The position numbers were made by a program, and so were the translations under genes. From the NCBI RefSeq assembly GCF_029892515.1, contig NZ_JARXVF010000002.1, positions 186,001-250,000 of the forward strand: a stretch of 64,000 nt of DNA, read 5' to 3'. This document shows positions 44,036-53,581 of this stretch, one piece after another. How positions within the stretch are numbered: position 1 is the stretch's first letter; every line of letters begins with the position of its first letter. A model generated the notes under the pieces. It was not told where the DNA came from. It was given only the letters and a program-made list of their open reading frames with translations, and did not search any database. The stretch is from Pseudaminobacter soli (ex Li et al. 2025). GTDB lineage: Bacteria > Pseudomonadota > Alphaproteobacteria > Rhizobiales > Rhizobiaceae.

Positions 44036-44427
44036 TGTCTTCTCCAAGGAAGTTGTCCGTGGAGCTCAAAGCCTGCGATGATCGTAGGGGTTGGGTCTCT
44101 ATCGGACCTCATATGGATAAACGCCTCGGGAGCGAAAATATTCCCAGTAACTGCGTGCTGTAATCCCGGGTTTTCGAGGCGGCCAGATCCCCTGTGCCGT
44201 CTTCCAACCGTTGCCGGTTGATGCAAGTCAGCATGGGGCGGCATGCTGACAGATGAAGTCCGCTATGGGTCAATAGCGGAATGGCTGCTTTCCGAGGTCT
44301 TTTCATGATTGCGGACCTTCCGCTTCCGGCCCATTGCGGTCATCGCATGAGTCGCACCCGATTGGCCGGTTCTGACGAGTAGCGAGAAAGCAGAAAGCCT
44401 TGCGTCGTGCCCCAACCATTTATATCG
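44036..44427. other. Intergenic region with shared promoter block, hairpin and repeat fragment
   Basis: Bases 44036-44150 are the promoter block shared with 36470. A 9-bp perfect stem (GTCAGCATG/CATGCTGAC) lies at 44227-44250 and could be an operator or RNA hairpin. A fragment of the dispersed repeat (CTTCCGGCCCATTGCGGTCA) is at about 44325-44345. Confidence 0.5.
44120..44144 (-). promoter_or_regulatory. EcfG-like promoter of the 44035 gene
   Basis: On the minus strand: GGAAT, 16 bases, CGTT, followed by GAGGTCCGATAGAG, which is also present after the promoter of the 36470 gene. Confidence 0.65.
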
Positions 44428-45918
44428 TCATCGTGATACCTCCCTTCCTATCCGCAGTACCTCGGAGACGAGCAGGGTAAGGTCATCCAGTCGCGTACGG
44501 TGGTTGCAGATCGCTGCGCGCAGGCAATGCCGCCCCTGGATCGTCGTGTCGGACAACGCTGCCACGCCGGATTCCTGCAGGCGCAGCATGATCTCGACAT
44601 TGATTTGCTTCAGTTTCTCTTCGTCTTGCCCATCGGGCGCGTAGCGGAAGCAGACAATGTTGATCTCCGGCTCGGTGACCAGGTCCAGGGTGGGATGGGA
44701 TCGGACGATATCCGCGAGGAACGCAGCCTGCGCGACGTTCTGGTCGATCAACCGGCCGAACTTCGCGGCGCCGTGTTCCATCAGCGCCATCCAGACCTTC
44801 AGCGCTGCGAAACCGCGACTGGTCTGCAGCCCGAACTCGTAGAGCCATTGGCCGGAAGCAATGCCGCGCGACATGCCCTGGAGATATTCGGGTGACACGG
44901 CGAAGCTCTGTCGGTGTTTCAGGTGGTCTCTGACGAGCGCGCAACCGACCTCGAATGGCGCATGCAACCATTTGTGCGGGTCGAGAGCGACCGAATCCGC
45001 GCGTTCGAGGCCCTTCACGCGCCAGGCGTTCTTCGGCGCGATCGCCAGCAGGGCGCCGATGCATCCGTCGACATGGAACCAGAGGCCCTCCTCGGTGGCG
45101 ATCTCGGCAAGTGCCGCGAGATCGTCGACCGCTCCCGAATTGACCGTGCCGGCCGTGCCGATGATGCAAGCGGGCTTAAAGCCGCGTTCTCGATCCTCGG
45201 CAATGGCTTTGCGGAGAGCCGCGATGTCGATCCGGTAACGGAAGTCCGTGGGAATTCTGCGCAGCGCCTTGTTGCCCAGCCCGAGTACCTCGACGGCCTT
45301 GCGATGGCAGGAATGCACCTGGTCGGAGGCGTAGAAGCGCAAGGACCGGTCGAGCGCGGCGAGACCCTCTTCGCGCAGGTCAATTCCAGCCATGGCGTTG
45401 CGGGCGACCGTCAGGCCGATAAGGTTCGCCATCGAACCGCCGCTAACCAGCGTTCCGCTCGCCGTGGTGGGGAAGCCGATCATGTCACGCAGCCAGCCCA
45501 CGACCTGCTGGTCGACGAGGGCGGCGGCATGACTGCCACCCCCGAGGTTGGAGCCCTGGATTGCGGCAATAAAGTCGCCCAGGGCGCCGGTGAAGTTACT
45601 GGTGCCCATGTACCAGGACCAGAACCGGGGATGGATATTGCCCATCGGATAGGAGAGGACGTTGTCTCGCACCAGCCTGTACACGTCCGCGACCGGGGTC
45701 GGTCCGTCGGGAGGCGGAGCCTGAAACGCGGCTTCTACTTTCTCCGGCATAGGCTGCCATACGGGACGCTCGCGCACGTGGGCGATGTATTCCACCGCAT
45801 CGTCCACGATCCGATGTGCGAGTGCGGCAAGAGAGCTCCAATCTGGAGGGTCGAGGCTTTCCATCCGGTCGAGCGAAGTCTCGTCCCGGTCTGGCAATTT
45901 CAAGGGGTGAGCTTCCAT
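44428..45918 (-). CDS. PLP-dependent amino acid decarboxylase (group II)
   Basis: Protein of 496 residues of the aromatic amino acid/glutamate/cysteine-sulfinate decarboxylase superfamily. The cofactor lysine is K316 in LDPHKWLHAP; other motifs are NIHPRFWSWYMG, GTLVSGGSMANL and WFHVDGC. The substrate cannot be read off; relatives act on Trp, Tyr, Glu, Asp, or cysteine sulfinate. An ATG at 45918 follows GGGAGAGAGTG (a GTG is one codon earlier). The start is 14 bases after the cysteine-synthase-like stop, so both are co-transcribed. The pair suggests decarboxylation of an amino acid made by the partner. Confidence 0.87.
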   Translation of the reverse strand: MEAHPLKLPDRDETSLDRMESLDPPDWSSLAALAHRIVDDAVEYIAHVRERPVWQPMPEKVEAAFQAPPPDGPTPVADVYRLVRDNVLSYPMGNIHPRFWSWYMGTSNFTGALGDFIAAIQGSNLGGGSHAAALVDQQVVGWLRDMIGFPTTASGTLVSGGSMANLIGLTVARNAMAGIDLREEGLAALDRSLRFYASDQVHSCHRKAVEVLGLGNKALRRIPTDFRYRIDIAALRKAIAEDRERGFKPACIIGTAGTVNSGAVDDLAALAEIATEEGLWFHVDGCIGALLAIAPKNAWRVKGLERADSVALDPHKWLHAPFEVGCALVRDHLKHRQSFAVSPEYLQGMSRGIASGQWLYEFGLQTSRGFAALKVWMALMEHGAAKFGRLIDQNVAQAAFLADIVRSHPTLDLVTEPEINIVCFRYAPDGQDEEKLKQINVEIMLRLQESGVAALSDTTIQGRHCLRAAICNHRTRLDDLTLLVSEVLRIGREVSR

Positions 45919-45932
45919 CACTCTCTCCCGAT

Positions 45933-47021
45933 CTACTCAGCGGCGAGTTGGAAGCCGGGCGTGGAGCGCGAGAGCTCCATTTCCTCGGCGTCCATGTCAG
46001 CCGGGATCGGATCGAAGAGCGGGGTCGACAGGTAACGCTCGCCCGTGTCGGGAAGCATGCAGAGGATGACCGCGCCCGCCGGTGCACGTTCGGCGACCTG
46101 ACGTGCGACGGCAAAGCTGGCGCCGCCCGACACACCCGTGAAGATGCCTTCCTTTTGTGCCAGAGCCCTGGCCCATTCCACGGCCTTCAGCCCGGCAATC
46201 GGAATCACCTCGTCATAGTAGTGCTGGTCGATCGCCTCCTGCAGGACATCGGGTATGAAATCCGGTGTCCAGCCCTGGATCGGATGCGGCTCGAAGGCAG
46301 GGTGGCTCGCGGCCGGCGCCCCGTCGGCGTCCCGCTCTTGCACATGGCCGCTGGCGATCAACTGAGCGTTTGCCGGCTCGCTGAGTACGATCCTCGTTTC
46401 CGGTCGTTCCCGGCGGAGCACGCGCGAGACGCCTACGACCGTGCCGCCGGTGCCGTAACCGGTGACGAAGTAGTCGAGGCGGGATCCGGCGAAGTCATTG
46501 ACAATCTCCCGGCCGGTCGTCGCTTCATGGATTGCGGCGTTTGCCTTGGTCTCGAACTGGCGCGCGAGGAACCATCCGTGCTTCTCGGCGAGTTCCACTG
46601 CCTTGAGATACATGCCAAAGCCCTTTTCAGCGCGCGGCGTCAGCACGACCTTGGCGCCCAGCATGCGCATCAGCCTGCGCCGCTCGATGGAGAAGCTGTC
46701 GGCCATGGTGACGACGAGCGGGTAGCCCTTCTGCGCGCAGACCATGGCGAGCCCGATGCCCGTGTTGCCGCTGGTCGCTTCGATCACCGTCTGGCCCGGT
46801 TGCAGCGCACCGCTGCGCTCAGCTTCTTCGATGATGGCGACCGCCAGCCTGTCCTTCACGGACGAGGCCGGATTGAAGAATTCCGCCTTGACGTAGATCG
46901 TGGCACTTCCGACGCCGAGATTGTTGATACGGATTGCCGGCGTGTCGCCGATTGTCTCCAAAACGCTGTCGAAGAGCCGTCCGAGGCCTTTCGTGGTTCT
47001 CAGTCCTGTATCTGTGAGCAT
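45933..47021 (-). CDS. Cysteine synthase-like PLP enzyme
   Basis: Protein of 362 residues of the CysK/CysM/cystathionine beta-synthase family. The cofactor lysine is K56 in NPASSVKDRLA; also seen are ATSGNTGIGLAMV, TGYGTGGTVVGVSRVLRRE and FTGVSGGASFAVA. The sequence differs from housekeeping CysK in its C-terminal 40 residues. It replaces a beta substituent of an activated serine with a nucleophile; sulfide is usual, but the pairing with a decarboxylase leaves room for others such as sulfite or an amine. GCGAGGATCAC precedes the ATG at 47021. The gene diverges from the large regulator at 47155. Confidence 0.88.
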   Translation of the reverse strand: MLTDTGLRTTKGLGRLFDSVLETIGDTPAIRINNLGVGSATIYVKAEFFNPASSVKDRLAVAIIEEAERSGALQPGQTVIEATSGNTGIGLAMVCAQKGYPLVVTMADSFSIERRRLMRMLGAKVVLTPRAEKGFGMYLKAVELAEKHGWFLARQFETKANAAIHEATTGREIVNDFAGSRLDYFVTGYGTGGTVVGVSRVLRRERPETRIVLSEPANAQLIASGHVQERDADGAPAASHPAFEPHPIQGWTPDFIPDVLQEAIDQHYYDEVIPIAGLKAVEWARALAQKEGIFTGVSGGASFAVARQVAERAPAGAVILCMLPDTGERYLSTPLFDPIPADMDAEEMELSRSTPGFQLAAE

Positions 47022-47154
47022 GTGATCCTCGCTGTGCAAAGCGCCCGGTCCATGTCCTGTTTGCCCGGGCGAGAAGCTTCCGGATGTCAGTCGGTGTGAG
47101 GAATGCTAAAGTATCGGCCAGCGGTCCGGCGTGGGAGCCGGCGTGGGAACGCGC

Positions 47155-49167
47155 ATGGAAACGGACGTCTCCGACGTGCCAAATTCAATGCAGGAGCTTG
47201 AACTGCGCCTCCTCGGGCCGCTGCAGGTGTGGCGCGGGGGCGCCCCGTTGCCGCTTCCTCCATCGCGCAAGGTCCGCGCGTTGTTGGCTTATCTGGCCGT
47301 CGCGAGGGGGCCTGTCTCCCGCGAGAAGCTTTGCGACCTTCTTTGGGATGGGCCGAGCGACCCGCGTGGCGAACTGCGATGGTGCCTGAGCAGGCTGCGC
47401 TCGGCGCTGGACACAAATGACCGCAGGCGGGTGAGCGCCGTTGACGACCAGATCTCGGTCGATCTCGACGGATGCGTCGTCGACGCGCTGCGTCTGTCGG
47501 AGGCGGTGCGGGATGGTGTCGAAGGGCTCGACTTGCAGGAGTTGCTGGTAATCGCATCGCGGTGTGACGGCGATTTCCTCGAGGGTATCGTCATCCACAA
47601 CTGTGCCGCGTTCGAGCACTGGCTTGGCAGCCGCAGATCCGAGTTTCGCTCTTACCAGTTGGACATCGCTGCCGAGATTGGGCGCAGGACGCCTGTGGGC
47701 AGCATGGAGGGTTTGCCGGCTGCGCGCAGGTGGATCGATCTTGCCATTCTCGATACCGACGCAAACATCCGATTTCTCTCGGAACTGCTGCACAGGCGGA
47801 TGGTAGGCGAGTGCACCCGTCATCTCGACATGGCCGCACGGCTCTTTGCGGATGAGGGACTGGATTTCGCGCCGGTTCGCGATGCATGGGAGCATCTCAG
47901 GCACGCTGCCGCTCAACCAACCATGGCGGCAGTCTCGGAACGGGTTCAGGAGCCTGCGCAGCCCATCCAGCCAGCCGCGGCTCGCCGCGCCTCGGTCGCC
48001 ATCATGCCCTTCCGCGAACTGGGTGGAGGACCGCAAGGGCGCCACGAACTCGGCTCGGCCGTAACACATGACGTCATCAGCCGTTTGGCGCGGTTGCGCA
48101 GCCTTTTCGTGATCGCCCGAGGTTCCGTGTTTGCGGTTGCCGATGAAGGATTGGGACCGCAGGAAATTGGCCGCCGGCTTGGTGTAGACTACGTGGCGAC
48201 CGGTTTCATCGAACAGCACGAACACGCAGTATGCGTGACCGTGGAAGTCGCCGAGGCGGCTACCTCGCGCATCATCTGGACGGAGCAGTTCGAGGCGCGG
48301 ACTGCCGAGCGCCTGGCCATTCTCGACGAGATCGGCGACGGCATAGTTTCCTCCATCGCCGCCGAGATCGAGAACGAGGAGCGGAACCGCGCAATCCTGA
48401 AGCCTCCAGATTCGCTGAACGCCTGGGAAGCCTACCATCGCGGCCTTTGGCACATGTATCGTTTCACGCCGGAGGAAAACGCGTGCGCGGCCGAGTTCTT
48501 CCACCTGTCGACACGCCTTGATCCGACCTTTTCGCGCGCCTATGCCGGCCTGTCCTTCACCCACTGGCAAAGGGCCTTCCAGCGCTGGAACGACCGCGAG
48601 GCCGAAACTCGGAATGCGCTGAAAGCCGCCGGGCAAAGCCTGCTCGTCGACGACCACAACCCCGCCGCGCACTGGTCCATGGGGCGCGCGCTCTGGCTCG
48701 CCGGCGACCATGACGAGGCCGTGCGCGAGCTGGAACAATCCGTCCGTCTCAGCCCAAACTTCGCGCTGGGCCACTATGCGCTGGCCTTCGTCCATTCACA
48801 GTCCGGCGATGCGGCGGCCGCAATTGCTTCGTCGGATCACTCGCGGCAGCTCAGCCCATGCGACCCGCTGCTTTTTGGTATGCTCGGCACCCGGGCGTTG
48901 GCGCTGGTCAGCCTCGGCGCCTTCGAGGAGGCGGCGCAGTGGGGTGTGAAAGCAGCGGCCCGCCCGAATGCCCATGTCCACATTGTGGCCATAGCCGCGC
49001 TTTGCCTTGCACTCGCGGGGCGCATCCAAGAAGCCCGGAACTATGCGATGCGGATTCGCCTGCAGAACCCGGACTATCGAGTCGACAACTTTCTCAGCAC
49101 GTTCCGGTTCGCTCCGGACATCAGCGTACGTTACCGCAAAGCCGCCGCCTTGATCGGGATGAGCTGA
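47155..49167 (+). CDS. SARP-like/TolB-like/TPR transcriptional regulator
   Basis: Protein of 670 residues. Residues about 10-110 are a winged helix of the OmpR/SARP type (LELRLLGPLQVWRGGAPLPL, RKVRALLAYLAVARGPVSRE, WCLSRLRSAL); residues about 110-240 resemble the bacterial transcriptional activator domain. Residues about 270-410 match the TolB N-terminal-like fold found before TPRs in adenylate-cyclase-type regulators (VAIMPFRELGG, IGRRLGVDYVATGFIEQ). The C-terminal 260 residues contain TPR repeats (YHRGLWHMYRFTPEENACAA, AHWSMGRALWLAGDHDEAVR). It is divergent from the cysteine-synthase-like gene, so it probably controls that operon. The ATG at 47155 is preferred over a GTG at 47131. Confidence 0.8.
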   Translation: METDVSDVPNSMQELELRLLGPLQVWRGGAPLPLPPSRKVRALLAYLAVARGPVSREKLCDLLWDGPSDPRGELRWCLSRLRSALDTNDRRRVSAVDDQISVDLDGCVVDALRLSEAVRDGVEGLDLQELLVIASRCDGDFLEGIVIHNCAAFEHWLGSRRSEFRSYQLDIAAEIGRRTPVGSMEGLPAARRWIDLAILDTDANIRFLSELLHRRMVGECTRHLDMAARLFADEGLDFAPVRDAWEHLRHAAAQPTMAAVSERVQEPAQPIQPAAARRASVAIMPFRELGGGPQGRHELGSAVTHDVISRLARLRSLFVIARGSVFAVADEGLGPQEIGRRLGVDYVATGFIEQHEHAVCVTVEVAEAATSRIIWTEQFEARTAERLAILDEIGDGIVSSIAAEIENEERNRAILKPPDSLNAWEAYHRGLWHMYRFTPEENACAAEFFHLSTRLDPTFSRAYAGLSFTHWQRAFQRWNDREAETRNALKAAGQSLLVDDHNPAAHWSMGRALWLAGDHDEAVRELEQSVRLSPNFALGHYALAFVHSQSGDAAAAIASSDHSRQLSPCDPLLFGMLGTRALALVSLGAFEEAAQWGVKAAARPNAHVHIVAIAALCLALAGRIQEARNYAMRIRLQNPDYRVDNFLSTFRFAPDISVRYRKAAALIGMS

Positions 49168-50397
49168 ACGGCCGGCGGGGGAGGCCCTCTGGGTTCTCTT
49201 GCGAACTTTTCTTAGGCGGCCTCGTCGCCGAAACTAGACCGTCCCCACTCGGCCCCACCGGCTCGATAGTTTCCTGCTTGGCCAATGGTTGCCGAGGTGA
49301 AAAGCTATGGGACTGATGGTAAGACCACCGGCTAAGTGGATCTGGCGGCCTACAGCGTGAAAGAGCCCTTTCGGCTCGACCCTCCCAAGCTTCTGGACAG
49401 GATGGCGTATCAGCGCGACCGGTTCTGGATAACGATATCGGTCGTGCGCGGAGCGGCTGCTTGTCGGTGCTTGCGTTCCGAAAGCGGACGGGCCGCATTC
49501 GGCCCCAAGATGCCGCGCCGCTTCGCGCACCATGCTGGTCATAGAAGTATGATAAAAAGAATGACCGAAGCAGACATTCAGCGGTCGCTCAACAAAGACG
49601 ATCTCGACGGCGACAAGAGGAAATCGGACCCGAGCTACTTGATCAAGGATGAGAACAAGGCCAAGGCGCTGGAACCGGATACGGCAGTCGCCGGCATCGC
49701 CGCGCGCGCAGCCAATCAGGTGAACGGTTTGGACCGCCTGAAAACTGAGTTAAGTCGAGCGACAGCGGGGTGCGACCGTTGACTCCCACCGGGGACGCCC
49801 ATTCTGCTGCCGCTCTTCCGGTCGATGGTGACGCCACGGCTGTGAACAAGCCCGGTGCGGCCGCGGTCCCATCGACCAGCGAAAAAGTTGGAGTCAGCAG
49901 GGCAAGCACGACGCAGCAAGGGCAGGATCGTTCCTCTACTAGCTCCGACCTTGTGTCTGGCGATACTGTAAGCGTTGATGCGCAAAGCACACCTGCCGGC
50001 GCTCACGCCAATCCACAAAGCGAAAATGCAGCTACCGCAAGGGCGAATACTCCACGAAAACCCCAGGATAGGCCTTCTAACGGTAGCCAACCTACTGCCG
50101 TCTCCGCAAATGTTCGTTCGGTTTCCCGACCTGGGGACTTCGCGGCACCGTAGCAGGTCTTTGCTGTTGGTGAGCTACTGGATGCGGCCAATAGTGTCAA
50201 CAAAGCATTCAACGCATCTTCTTCTGCTGTCGTTGGTAAAGCTTTGTATGACAACAAAAACAGCAATACGTTAACCCCCACAATGCCTACGCCAATCCTT
50301 GACCCGCGGCGCGCTTGGCGGATTAACTTGAGCGCCTCGGCAGGATTGGCGAGCAGCCCCATGTCCGAGATCAGCAGATTGTCGAGACCGACCCTGT
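49168..50397. other. Decayed region with dispersed repeat copy and doubtful open frames
   Basis: Contains a repeat copy at about 49480-49545. A frame 49549-49782 (77 residues, MIKRMTEADIQRSLNKDD) is protein-like but has weak start signals. Frames at 49770-50153 (+, Ala/Ser/Thr-rich) and 50003-50362 (-, NPAEALKLIRQARRG and one membrane segment) overlap on opposite strands; neither can be called with confidence. The region looks like degraded DNA left of a truncated chrA. Confidence 0.4.
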
Positions 50398-50988
50398 TTG
50401 CGCGCATATCGGCGAGCGCTCGCGCTGTTTGCGGCCCTGTTCCTCATCCCGTCACTTGTGTGGTCGGCCACCGGACATCAGGCGGTTGCCTTGTTCGACG
50501 CCTTCTATCGCTCGGGCGCATCGGTTTTTGGTGGCGGGCATGTCGTGCTTCCGCTGCTGCAGGCCGAGGTGGTCGCGCCCGGGTGGGTGGCAACCGAATC
50601 CTTCCTGGCGGGCTACGGCGTCGCGCATGCGGTCCCCGGGCCGCTGTTCACATTCGCCGCCTATCTCGGCGCGGTCATGGGGCCGCCGCCCAACGGCGCG
50701 GCAGGGGCGAGCATTGCGCTGATCGCGATCTTCCTGCCCAGGCTGCTGCTGGTCTACGGCATGCTGCCATTCTGCGACGCGTTGCGCGTCCGCTCGACGG
50801 CGCAGGCCGCAATGCGCGGCACGAACGCCGCCGTGGTCGGAATCCTTGGTGCCGCGCTCTACAACCCGGTCCGGACGAGCGCCGTGCTGGCGCTCGCTGG
50901 ATTTCTGCTGCTCACCGTTTGGAAAATGCCGCCATGGATCGTCGTTGTGCTTCTGGCGGCGGGTGTCATTGTTCTCGACCTGGCTTGA
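50398..50988 (+). pseudogene. C-terminal half of a ChrA chromate transporter
   Basis: Open frame of 196 residues matching only the second half of long-chain ChrA proteins: FYRSGASVFGGGHVVLPLLQ, AEVVAPGWVATESFLAGYGV, AVPGPLFTFAAYLGAVMG and a conserved tail of membrane helices. The first half is absent from the upstream sequence. A start at 50398 has no good ribosome binding site. It could be a short-chain CHR protein, but those normally occur in pairs; decay of a second chr locus is more likely. It is not closely similar to chrA at 33.9 kb. Confidence 0.75.
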
Positions 50989-51318
50989 GAATCCTCGGGT
51001 TGCCTGATGTCCCGCGCGGTGTCTTGGCGAAAGAACGATGCTCGGGCCGAAGATGCGGTTGCGCGAGCAAGTTCCAGCAGGGCTGAAGAACGACGCGGCG
51101 CTGGCAATGCGTCACGGCGGAAGGTCTGCCTATTGGCTAGATCTTCCCATAACGGACCGACACTTCCCGGCCCGAACCGGACAGGCAGCGAACGTCGATT
51201 CTTGGTAGGCCCGGTGCGCCTTTGTGCAGCGCATGAGGCAAGGCGGACATGACATCGCGAACGTGCAACAGGCAGCAACACTGGTCGATAGGGGTGCCAG
51301 AACCTCGAATGTCTGAAC
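50989..51318. other. Intergenic region with dispersed repeat copy
   Basis: Bases about 51115-51190 carry a copy of the repeat (GGAAGGTCTGCCTATTGGC, AACGGACCGACACTTCCCGG). No gene is visible. Confidence 0.5.
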
Positions 51319-51570
51319 TCAGGGGACTTCCTGCACTTCCTCGACTTCCGGCGTCACGGGTGCCGGATTGACCACATAGATATCGGAGCTTAGATCGCCG
51401 CCGGAGCGGATGATGATCCCGTCGTCCTTCAGTCGGCTAAACGTTGCCCTGGATAACCGCATGGGTTTGCCACTGACATCCAAGGCGATGATCTTTGCTG
51501 ACCACGGTACGTGGGTGATCTTGTCGACACGCTTGAGAAAGCGCTTCTCCTTATCGGTCAGTGTAATCAT
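51319..51570 (-). CDS. Hypothetical protein, 83 residues
   Basis: Protein starting MITLTDKEKRFLKRVDKITH, with a helix-turn-helix-like middle (RLSRATFSRLKDDGIIIRSG) and a Pro/Glu tail. It could be a winged-helix-like DNA-binding protein, but no family is recognised. The start at 51570 has only a weak ribosome binding site. Confidence 0.5.
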   Translation of the reverse strand: MITLTDKEKRFLKRVDKITHVPWSAKIIALDVSGKPMRLSRATFSRLKDDGIIIRSGGDLSSDIYVVNPAPVTPEVEEVQEVP

Positions 51571-51941
51571 TTCGGACCGCGCTGTTAGCAAAACTCGCTG
51601 GCCAGAAACGCCGGCGGCGCCAAGGTGTTCCCCAGCGTGACTGCATAGCGACAGCCGCCGACCCTGCACTCCAGGAACTGGACCCGATCCGCCTGACCCG
51701 ATCAATCACACCTTACCTTGGGGAAGGGGGGGCGCCCAAACGAGCGCTATACGTTGAGCGTCCATGCTCCAGTGGTAGCGCCGGCCGTAGATAGAATGGA
51801 CAAGCCAACTTAGCCTCAGGCATCGTTGCGTCTGTCATTGCCTTTAGGCAAGCTTGGCCGTTGCTCCCCCAGCAACACGAGACCCGGAGCCGCTCACGCC
51901 CCCCGCGCTCCCGGCTTTGGGTCTCAACCGGCCGTTGCCCG
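51571..51941. other. Intergenic region
   Basis: Nothing I can call as gene or structured element in this gap. Confidence 0.4.
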
Positions 51942-53284
51942 TCAGCTTTTCGTCGGCTGAGACTTGGTCCATCGCTCAGCGGCGAATTCGCCGGTCATAG
52001 CCCCCTTGGTGCCCTGCTTCATGATCAGTTCACGGTGGGGATAGGGGATTTCTATTCCGTTCTCCTTGAAGGTGTCCCAGAGCGCCAGCAGCACATTGCC
52101 GCGCACATTGGTCAAGCCCTGCTGGGGATCGCGGATCCAGAACCGCAGGACGAAGTCCAGTGAGGATTCGCCGAAGCCCGTAAGCCAGCAGACCGGCCTG
52201 TGGTCGGCCTCCACGCGGTCGACGCCCAGTGCAGCCTCTATCGCCAGTTGGATGACCTTATGCGGATCAGCCTCGTAGGAGACGCCGAAATTCACGTCGA
52301 GCCGCACGAGCTTGTCACTGAACGACCAGTTGATGACCCTCCGGGTGATGAAGTCCTCATTGGGGATCAGGTATTCGCGGCCGTCGCGCGTTACCACCGA
52401 GACAAACCGCGCCCGCAATTCGCGTATCCAGCCGAACGTGCCTTCGAGCGAGATTGTGTCTCCCGGTTTGATCGACTTGTCGAGAAGGATGATCACGCCG
52501 GAGATGAAATTCGAAACGACCTTTTGCAGTCCGAAGCCAAGGCCGACTCCCACAGCGCCGGAAAATACGGTCAGCGCCGTCAGGTCGACGCCGACGGAGG
52601 AAAGCGCGACGACACCGGCGACCAGCACCAGGCCGATCTTGGCGATCTTTCCAATGAGAACGCGGACGGAGGGTGTCAGCTCTTCGGAACTGCGGATACG
52701 CTCATCGACATAATTGCCGACGATGATCGCAAGCCAGAGGGTCGCGACAAGCAAAAGTGCGGCCTTCAGCACCGTTAGGGCCGAAAGGCGAAAATTGCCC
52801 AGTGGAAATGAAAGGCTGTCCAGGAAAGCCGAAGCCTTGTCATTGATGCCTAGAATGACAAGCGCAGCAAAAATCCACGCCAGCCAGCCGATGGTACGAG
52901 CGACAAGCCGATTGCGGATGATGCGCGACAGCACCGACACAATCAACCAGGCAGCGGACAGCGAGAGGAGATGAGGTGGGTCTGGCTTGGTTCTGTAATG
53001 CCGCGTAGGAAGGTGAGAACGGCAAGCAGGAAGAAAGTGAATAGAATCCAGTCGGTGCGCCGCAACAGCGCGATTACGACCCTCAGCAGTCCAGGATGCC
53101 CTTTGATCTGGCGTGCCCTTGCCACCAGGGTCGGTTTGATACGACTCGCCAGAAGCTTGGCGGCCAGGAACAACGAGACGACGATAGCGGCTTGATAGAG
53201 GAACCAAGGAGAGGCGACATAGTCGAGCCATGCGCGGGCCCAGACCAGAGATTCATCAACGGCGTTGCGAAAATCCGTTTCCAC
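51942..53284 (-). pseudogene. MscS-family mechanosensitive channel, frameshifted
   Basis: The N-terminal part (from a GTG at 53284: METDFRNAVDESLVWARAWL, with several membrane helices) and the C-terminal part (LSAAWLIVSVLSRIIRNRLV to the end) are in different frames; the break lies near 52980-53000, around a TTACAGAACCAAGCC stretch on the minus strand. One added base would join them into a protein of about 447 residues. The second part is complete for the MscS domain: the pore helix GAVGVGLGFGLQKVVSNFIS, then KPGDTISLEGTFGWIREL and PNEDFITRRVINWS. Either a real frameshift or a sequencing error; the downstream half remains open. Confidence 0.8.
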
Positions 53285-53413
53285 ACAACCGTTATGGTGC
53301 AGGCATTGGGGATGGCAAGCTTCGTCCCGTGAGCCGCTCAGATGCCGTAGGAATCTAGGGCGCAGAATCCCCCGGATCTTTCGTGACGGCAGGATTCACG
53401 CCTAGCGACGGTG

Positions 53414-53581
53414 TCACTCCACACTTTCCGGGACCTCGCCTGATTTGGTGACAGCCGACATGCGGTGCCCACCCAAGGATAGCAGCGCCCAAATGACGAA
53501 GACCGTCACGAGTCCCAGCAAGATCCAGTAGGGCCACCGACGATAGCCGCGGTGTCGTTCAGGGTCGGGTTTCGGGTTCAT
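53414..53581 (-). CDS. Small single-span membrane protein, 55 residues
   Basis: MNPKPDPERHRGYRRWPYW, a membrane helix (ILLGLVTVFVIWALLSLGG), then a short polar tail with SAVTKSGEVPESVE. CGAGGAGG precedes the ATG at 53581, a strong ribosome binding site. A decayed copy is at 35392-35529. Family not recognised. Confidence 0.7.
   Translation of the reverse strand: MNPKPDPERHRGYRRWPYWILLGLVTVFVIWALLSLGGHRMSAVTKSGEVPESVE

Noticed and set aside
49770-50153. Ala/Ser/Thr-rich plus frame
   Set aside because: Low-complexity composition without homology; overlaps an equally plausible minus frame, so no gene is called.
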